Below, one piece after another: positions 57,576 to 64,000 of a stretch of DNA of 64,000 nt (its first letter is position 1; every line of letters starts with the position of its first letter). The translations under genes and the position numbers were made by a program. A model generated the notes under the pieces. That model saw nothing but the letters and a program-made list of their open reading frames with translations. It searched no databases and was not told the DNA's origin. Source of the DNA: Bretschneidera sinensis (lineage: Eukaryota; Streptophyta; Magnoliopsida; Brassicales; Akaniaceae); assembly GCA_023935145.1 (NCBI GenBank), contig CM043700.1:99056400-99120399 (forward strand), in the 5' to 3' direction.

Positions 57576-60500
57576 TCATCCCACTTTGAGAACGATCTTC
57601 ATAAACTCATATACAAAGAAACCTATGGAAGCTGAAGGTAGCACCTGAAGATGCAAAAGGTAAATAAAAGAATCATGATATGAAGATAGATGGCAGAACC
57701 TCAGTTCCATAAATAAAACAAATAAATGTAAAACTATCTAGCAATTGGCATCGTAAAATCTTTGCTGCCCCTTAGGAATTCATTTGTCTAGTATTGTTTG
57801 GACGTGAGGTTCTTCAGGCTGGAGTAGGTTTGTTTCTTCTCGTTGCCAATTTTTGCTATCATTATTTTCTTTTGTTCGAGCTGTGCTCTGTTTAGCAAGG
57901 TTTCCAAGCTTTCTGGTGTACCGCCTTCTGCTGATAAAAAAGCTCTCTGATTTCACAACGGGTGGGTTTCTCAAAAAAAAGATCTTTCATTCATCCTAAA
58001 GAAAAGACTTTTTTAACACATAGTCAACTTAGCACATTTTCAAAAAGAAAATAACAACAATAAGTGTCGATGCCCAAAAACGGACTGAAGACCAGCAGGG
58101 GTGAAGGCGCGCACATGTGAGGACCTCCAAGGCAATCGAGTGTCTGCTAGTACCTGTCAAGAACATAAATGATACTTGGTATGGGCCCCGAGTTGAATCT
58201 CCGGGGAACTATCTGCCGTTCAAGTTAGTCTGGTTTGTTAATTCTCGATTACCAATTTTTTTTATCACCCTAAATGAGGTTAAAGCTTCGTTATATAGTG
58301 AGGAGGTTAATAATCTATATTTTTTTAATCAACCAACACAGGGACAGGATACAAGCACAACCCAAAAGCAATTGCTGATTTTGGGAGGTGTTTAATTCAT
58401 ATTCTCTGGACCGTCGGATCAAAATTGGACCATGGATTTGTGAGAAATTCCCATTTTTCCCTTGGACGAGTAATTACCGTTTTACTCCTGATTTTTTAAA
58501 TGACACTATTGCCCTTTGTAGTGCCACATGTCATCTTTTGATTGGATGGTAGATTTTTACCCACATCATAAGCCCCCTACTTCCTTGAATACCTGGAGCT
58601 TAAGGAAGTAGTTTGTCTTCAAGTGCTCAAGCCCACCAAACGGGCTTATCTTGGAGTATTCCGACCTGAGGGACATGCTTGCCTTCAAGTACTCCAACCT
58701 TTGAACGGGTTTTATCTTCAAGTACACCAGAACGTGTTTCATTTTCTAACTTTTCCAACCTTTAAATAGGTTGTCTTCAAGCCTTCAATCCTCTAAGTCT
58801 TCCAACCTTTAGGGAGAAAGCGTCTTCTTCCACCGTCATTTTTAGCAAACTTTTTGCCATTTTTTAAAAAGCTGAGTCTAGATGCACGTCGTGGTTGTGG
58901 GCCGGCTATGATCGACAAAAAAGATTTTGTTTTATTATTTTGGGTCTTTCTGGGTTTTATATAGCCCACATAACTATTTATACAAAAACTATGTCGTTTT
59001 AGTTTTGAAAGAAAAACAGAGGATGCTAGGCAAAAGTTGAAGGCTTATATTTCAAAGTTTCCATAATATATATATAGATAATATAATTTAAACACTGCAT
59101 AAGTTTTTTAAGCAATAGTTGAACTATTATGTCCTTTAAATTGAAGGACTCAGAAATCTCAATTAGAATTCCTTTGGGGGACACGGGGAGGAATATAAGT
59201 GCCATTTGGTTAAATGGGAGCGGTGGATCGATAGTTTAGGGAGAAGTAATAGATTGAGAAAGGAGTGAAACAATAGAGAAGCGGTAGAAATAGGGGAGAG
59301 TAGATAGAGAAGAAGCAAAGAAGGAGAGCAAAGAATAATAGGGTAAAAAGAAACAGAACGAGAGGGAATAGGGGGCAAAGGTGAAAAACTAAAGAGAGGA
59401 GAAACAATGAGACAAACATCAAACTTTATTCAATAATCAATGTCTGCTTAAAACTCAACATAATAAGGTGCTTATATAGGCACCAAAACCCCAAACAAAC
59501 CAAGAAATAAACTAATCCCAAATAAAATAGGAAAACCCAAAATCCCAAACAAACTAGGAAATAAACCAATCCCTAATAAAATAGGAAAACCTAATAACAC
59601 AAGTCCATAATAAATTATAATTCTAAATTATCAAATAAAACTCTATGGTTCTCCATCATAAGCCCTCTTTGGAAAGAGTGGGTTTAGGCCTTAAATCCTT
59701 TACCTTGTTTAATAAAGCTCTTCGTGGGAAATAGCTATGGAGATTCATGGTGGAAAATGATCATTGCTGGAGGAAAGTGATTGAGGCTAAGTTTGGTTTG
59801 GAGCATAATTGGTGGATCTCTAGAAGGGGAGAGAGCCTTATGGTGTGGGGGTTTGGAAAGGCTGCGTGGATTTTAGTCTATTTGTGTCCTTTGTGGGTGC
59901 TTAATGGCAAAACCATTCGATTATGGTATGACACTTGGTCTAGGGATTCTTCCTCGGTTTTGCAATTTCCGAATGTTTTCACTTTTTTGAGATACAAGGA
60001 TGCTCTCATTAGCTCTTGCACTTCCTTCTCCAATAATGTGATTATATCCCCTTTATCTGCAATATCCATGATTGGAAACTTGAAAGTGTTGAGAAATTTT
60101 TCTGGAGCCTTGTATAGCATTCGGCTTTTGTTGAATATGGAAGATATGGTTCAGTAGAGGCTTCATTCGAAAAAAGGCTTTGAGGTGAGGTCTTTCTATA
60201 AGGCCCTTCTTGATGATGTTCTAATGGAAGGGTCCCCTAATTTCACTTGGAAAGATATTTGGAAGTCCTATGCTCCAAGAAAAGTTGGTTTCTTTGTTTG
60301 GGAAGCCGTGTACTAAAATCCTTACAACAAACAACCTTCAAACAAGAGGAAAAGTGCTTGTCAGGTGTTACATTTGCAAAAAAAAGGCCGAGTTTGTGTC
60401 CCACCTTTTTGTTGGCTAGAAGTTTGTGGCAAATGGCATATCGTGTTTTGGGTATTGCATGGGTGGTGGCCAGATCCGTGAGAGATGAAGTGTGGGCTTG

Positions 60501-63492
60501 GCATGGTTTTCAAGCTTCCAAGAAATTAAAGAGAGCTTATTCTTTGATGCCCCTCTCTATTATTTGGCTTGTTTGGAATAAAAGACATGACTTTTTATAG
60601 TATTGAGATGTATATAGAAGTCATTAGAGATAAGGTTAAATACTCTAGTTTTTGGTTCAAAGGCATTTTTTTCGTAAATAATGTTGATCTCGTAGATTTT
60701 GTGGAACTCTATCATGGAACTTCTATAATGTCGATAGGATTTTTTGTAAATGGGTTGCACCCCCTTGGTGCCTTATATCTATACAAAGTTTATTTATTAA
60801 AATAAAATTTTAAAAAAAAAAATCAATTTGGAGAATTATTCATTTGAAGATCATCAAATAAATAGCCAGTATGCATAGTGCCACACAAGAAATGACATTC
60901 ACTTTCTTACTTTTTTCCCCATTTGTTTTCTAATGAAGGCATACATGCAGAACACCTGACCAAGGTAATATATATGCTTGTATATTCAGAAAATTACCAA
61001 AGAGCTAATTCCTTGAAGATCTCATACATGGATAACAATCACAGTTCTGCAGTTTTATAATAGTAAACAAATTTAGCATGGTAAATTTTCCATCAGCGCA
61101 TAATTAGCTAAAGCTTCAACATAAAGACTACTAAGTATATTTATCATACCTGCAGTAAGCTGGGAAATAGTCCAGCATAGAGAGCTTGTATTCCTCCTTC
61201 CTCGATGATCTTGAGACAGGTAGCCAATGTGCTCAATTTGGTTGCACGGACTTGCATTTGGAGCTGCCTTCTCACAACTTCAAAAGGATAAGTGGCAGCT
61301 TCAGCACAAGCACCAGCAACAGCTCCATATAACAGCGTCCGGATTGGACCCAACTCCAGTTGGTCGAAAGCATTCAGTTCCTGACCCTGCTGATTCATGT
61401 TCTGCATTCTTTTCCTCCCTTCTGGTGAATGTAGATAAGCTGACTTCAATATATCATACACACCATAGAAAACAGCCCCTGAAGGTGCCATGCTTGCAAT
61501 GGAGGGTACTAAACCCTTGTAAAGGGAAAAGAACCCTTCAGTTTGGATCATGTAGCGGAAAGCACCAATAACACCACCTAAGGCTTCTCCACCAGGTGCC
61601 ACTATTTTGGTGCGGATCTGTAAAATACAACGATTAAAGCATAGTAAATTACAGAGTGAAAACACGAGATCCTAGAATCAACATGTAACTGCTGAAAACG
61701 TTATCCTTTGTATTAGTCACAATGCTTCAAATGTATGTGAAATGCTCCTTTAGGACATGACATTATGAGACCTAGATGCACACATCGTTCCCAACAATCA
61801 TCTGGTCTATGTAATATAACTATATTATAACAATGACTGTCTGTCCATTACCAGTCAAGTTGGGTCCCAAGTCCTAATGTGTGATGTAGAAATGCATTAA
61901 TTTTACTTATAAAAAAAAAGAAATGCATTAATTTTCTGCATGGAAAAAATAAGCCCATGTGCAGGTAATAATTGATGAGGAAAAAAATTATAATCTTGAT
62001 TTTCCACATACTGTGTCAAGTGGTAAACAGAGTATAGTAGCAGTAATGCCAGCTGCAGCACCAGCAATAAACCTCTCAAAATTTTTAGTTTCCTCATTTC
62101 CAGTCAGCCTGAGCAATTGCTTTCTGTAGGTATCATAAGCACAAAAATTGACTGCTTTAAACGGAGCTGTGCGAAGAATGTTGATTAGGTTCCCCTTCCA
62201 AAAGCCTTTCAAGCCTTGTGTAACAGCAATTGTCTTGATGAGCTCAAACAGTTTCTTCTGTTCACCACGAACCATATATTCCACCTTTAGTCTCTCAAGC
62301 GGGGCAACAAAAGTTCTGATACAACAATCATCATTAATACACAACTAAACTAGCAAAAGTATAGTACAGGAAACAGCAAGCCAACCAAGATTTCAGAAGC
62401 CTTGTTTTTCTTTACTGAAATAGCAAATTGTTCAGTATTTTGAACTGAAATTGACTGCTTTTTTTTTTTATAAGTGAAATAGCAAACTGTGCGAAGAGTG
62501 TTGATTAGGTTCCCCTTCTAAAAGCCTAATGATTGTTTCAAAGACACACTGTTTTAAAAGTATTGTAAATAAGGTTCTAATAGAAAACGGAAATATAACC
62601 CTCTGCATTAACTGCTTTCACATCGTAAAAACCATCCAGGAATGTTTAGGGTGCTTTTAGCCATGGAAAATGTGTTTTTTCCACAGAGAAGTTATATTTT
62701 CCAAATTATGTTTAAAATGTGCAAATTGTGAGAAGTGGTAAGGAAAATGGGAATGGAAAATAGAAAACATTTTCCATAGCTAAAGGCACCATTCAATTTT
62801 TTCCAGACAGAAAGTGACCAACAACTTCTCTAAGATACAAGGAAAAAGAAAGACCGAAGTCTCCAATCATCATACTAATTTAAATTTCGTTTTTCTAAAT
62901 CATTAATGCATTAATTCTGTTCAGTATATTACTTATCATTAGCAACAGCACAGAAAGAGCAAATTAAATAACAAAACCAGCAGGAGAAAAAAAGAAAAAC
63001 AGAAACAATGAACACATACCTTGAAACCATAGCTGCAATAGCTCCAGCCCACAAATGCTTGGTCGTGTTCATTGCAGCTCCTCCCCGTACCCTAACCTGC
63101 CGTTTCTCGCTTCCCTTCACAATAGAATTACCTCTCTCGACATCCTTGGAGCTCTTCTCTCCGTTTTGCACTAAACCCACCTTCGATTCATGGACAAGCC
63201 CATCATTCCTCAAGCTCATTGACAAAAACATGCCACTAACAGAACCCGAAAGGCTCTTTTCTCTCCTAATACCCCCCAAATCCACTGGTTTCAAGCAAGA
63301 GACGGAGCCCGAAACGCTAATTGAAGAGCCTTGCAATGAAATAAAATCAAAAAAAGAAGAGGGGATATTGGGTTCGAGAAATAAGCCACTGTTAACAAAG
63401 AAACCTAAATTTGAGCTCGAATTAATAGAAAATGCTCCATGGACTTGTTCTTTAGAGAGTGAATTGTTGAAACAAAGGTCAAGTCCTGGCAT
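57576..63492 (-). CDS. Mitochondrial carrier family protein, BTL (Brittle1-like) type, 4 exons, 437 aa
   Basis: Exons on the minus strand: 63020-63492, 62012-62315, 61150-61617, 57576-57644. GT-AG junctions and phases agree, and the frame is open for 437 codons plus stop. Residues 1-136 form a variable Ser-rich N-terminus; the conserved part starts at NTTKHLWAGAIAAMVSR. The three mitochondrial-carrier signatures are PLERLK (163-168), PLDTIR (256-261) and PFEVVR (370-375). Conserved blocks include GFWKGNLINILRTAPFKAVN, GEALGGVIGAFRYMIQTEGF and LELGPIRTLLYGAVAGAC. The nearest relative I recall is Arabidopsis At5g64970, a probable mitochondrial adenine nucleotide transporter (BTL3) of 428 aa. 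Six transmembrane helices in an inner organelle membrane are expected; the substrate is inferred from family naming only. The last exon encodes 22 residues (VLPSASIGFFVYEFMKIVLK then VG) and lies 3.5 kb away behind three transposon insertions. Confidence 0.92.
58065..58568 (-). mobile_element. Tat-type LTR fragment in the last intron of the BTL-like gene
   Basis: The 504-bp block begins TGTCGATGCCC and ends CCCACATCA. On its right, AAGTAGGGGGCTTA (minus strand) resembles the purine tract before the LTR of element C. The following 58570-58830 contains repeated CTTCAAGTACTCCAACCTTT-type units like a Tat 3' internal region. LTR length and layout match element C (500 bp), but sequence similarity is low. 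The other LTR is absent and no duplication was confirmed. Confidence 0.55.
59200..59658 (-). mobile_element. Probable solo LTR in the last intron of the BTL-like gene
   Basis: On the minus strand it starts TGATGGAGAACC, has a TATA-like CCTATATAAGCACC (near 59487-59470), an AATAAAG signal (near 59430), a pyrimidine-rich tail and a TGGCA end. This layout is that of a copia LTR. No matching 5-bp target duplication could be found, so the boundaries are tentative. A 54-bp duplication (two copies of CCCAAACAAAC to AAATAGGAAAACC) lies at 59488-59596. Confidence 0.5.
59668..60822 (+). pseudogene. 5'-truncated LINE (L1-type) ORF2 3' end
   Basis: Frames give LKSFTLFNKALRGK, a stop, LWRFMVENDHCWRKVIEAKF, NWWISRRGES, NGKTIRLWYDTWSRDSS, GFEVRSFYKALLD, FTWKDIWKSYAPRKVGFFVW and EAVY. 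This is the C-terminal part of plant LINE reverse transcriptase with its zinc-finger-like domain (zf-RVT). Stops (60157, 60315) and frameshifts break it. An A-rich tail (60800-60822) ends the copy, and the 5' part including the RT core is missing, as is common for LINE insertions. It sits in the last intron of the BTL-like gene, antisense to it. Confidence 0.85.
62487..62527 (-). repeat. 41-bp duplicate of BTL exon 2 inside intron 1
   Basis: The segment CTGTGCGAAG to CAAAAGCCT of exon 2 (62167-62207) occurs again in intron 1 in the same orientation with two mismatches. The copy is not flanked by splice sites and should be silent. Confidence 0.88.
62649..62790. mobile_element. MITE in intron 1 of the BTL-like gene (142 bp)
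   Basis: The left end GGTGCTTTTAGCCATGGAAA pairs with the right end, which read on the minus strand is GGTGCCTTTAGCTATGGAAA. The interior is AT-rich and non-coding. A target duplication is not clear. Confidence 0.7.
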
Positions 63493-64000
63493 TGTCTGAG
63501 AAGATAGTGGGGATTGGAGATGGTGGTCGTTTGAGTGGGTCGGGAGATTTTAAGATATCGGCTTTTGAGGGAATTTGAAACCACAAGGAAATGATGGAGT
63601 AGAAGGAGAGGGTGGAATATCAGAGGAAGAAAACAGTGGATTCGGCTTTCGCTTTGGTTTTTGCTTTGCTTCCATCGCCTCACATGGTAGAAGTCCCTCC
63701 TCTAGTTACTCAAGTCAGTTTTGTTTCTTGATTTTTTTCCTTCTATTTTTGTACATCCTTTTTGTGTAATTCTTTTGTTCCTCGGAGATTCTTGGAAAAT
63801 TGCGATACCAACTAATGTTTGGTCTTACAGTAATTTTGGTTTATTGTTATTAGATTTAAATTATTTTTGTTAAACTAGTTATAGAATTAAAAACTGTTAT
63901 ATTTAGTAAAACAAAAGAGAAAATAATTTTTTTTAACACAAATGTTAATTTATTAAAAGAATCCAAATTTTGATTTTTTTTTTCATAAACCATTTATTTT
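63493..64000. other. Upstream region of the BTL-like gene
   Basis: This should contain the 5' UTR and promoter of the minus-strand gene. A Ser/Leu-rich minus-strand frame at 63405-63683 overlaps the start but shows no family. No defined motif is assigned. Confidence 0.4.

Noticed and set aside
59163..59422. Two overlapping Leu/Phe/Pro-rich minus-strand frames of about 70 codons
   Set aside because: They are low-complexity pyrimidine-rich DNA within the probable solo LTR; no start context or family.
63008..63499. 163-codon plus-strand frame
   Set aside because: It is the shadow of exon 1 of the BTL-like gene; the minus-strand frame has the carrier family motifs.

Overview
This is plant nuclear DNA, most likely from a woody or otherwise retrotransposon-rich dicot. 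The evidence is genes split by GT-AG introns, AT-rich spacers, plant-specific families, and a dense nest of Tat, Athila-like and Tork-type LTR retrotransposons, hAT, Mutator, MITE, SINE and LINE elements. Nothing bacterial or viral was seen. Species cannot be named from the sequence alone.

Layout. (1) 1-3.7 kb: spacer with an inverted-repeat element, a decayed TRM112 retrocopy and a small MITE. (2) 3738-11654, minus strand: an intact 8-exon gene for a TMEM135/Tim17-type membrane protein of 506 aa. Its introns carry a SINE, a hAT element, a 1.2-kb Mutator-like element and a (TA)n tract. (3) 11.7-12.7 kb: spacer. (4) 12.7-54.2 kb: an almost unbroken transposon block. It starts with a chromovirus-type Ty3/gypsy pol relic (12677-14081). 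A Tat-lineage Ty3/gypsy element, here called C (14082-38569, minus), abuts it. C is about 10.3 kb of its own sequence, with two later insertions: A (21603-28800) in pol and B (30973-37924) in gag. A and B are Athila-related, keep complete LTRs and target duplications, and encode only gag-protease (A) or gag (B). Next come two copies of another LTR-like repeat, D. One is split by a 2.7-kb hAT transposon (40126-42855), the other by a Tork-type copia element (44448-50480) whose own 3' LTR holds a solo LTR. A decayed gypsy gag follows (52.3-54.2 kb). (5) 54.2-57.6 kb: AT-rich spacer. (6) 57576-63492, minus strand: an intact 4-exon gene for a mitochondrial-carrier protein of the BTL type, 437 aa. 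Its 3.5-kb last intron contains a Tat-like LTR, a probable solo LTR and a LINE fragment. Its final exon codes for only 22 aa.

How it fits together. The only two clearly functional genes are the two minus-strand genes at the ends. Both encode organelle-membrane proteins of nuclear type, and no functional coupling is implied. Everything between is a layered record of insertions whose order can be read from target-site duplications. The most unusual part is the 3' region of element C. It carries a complete-looking antisense transcription unit (TATA box, spliced reading frame, AATAAA) and a 17-copy, 48-bp minisatellite that stays in frame.
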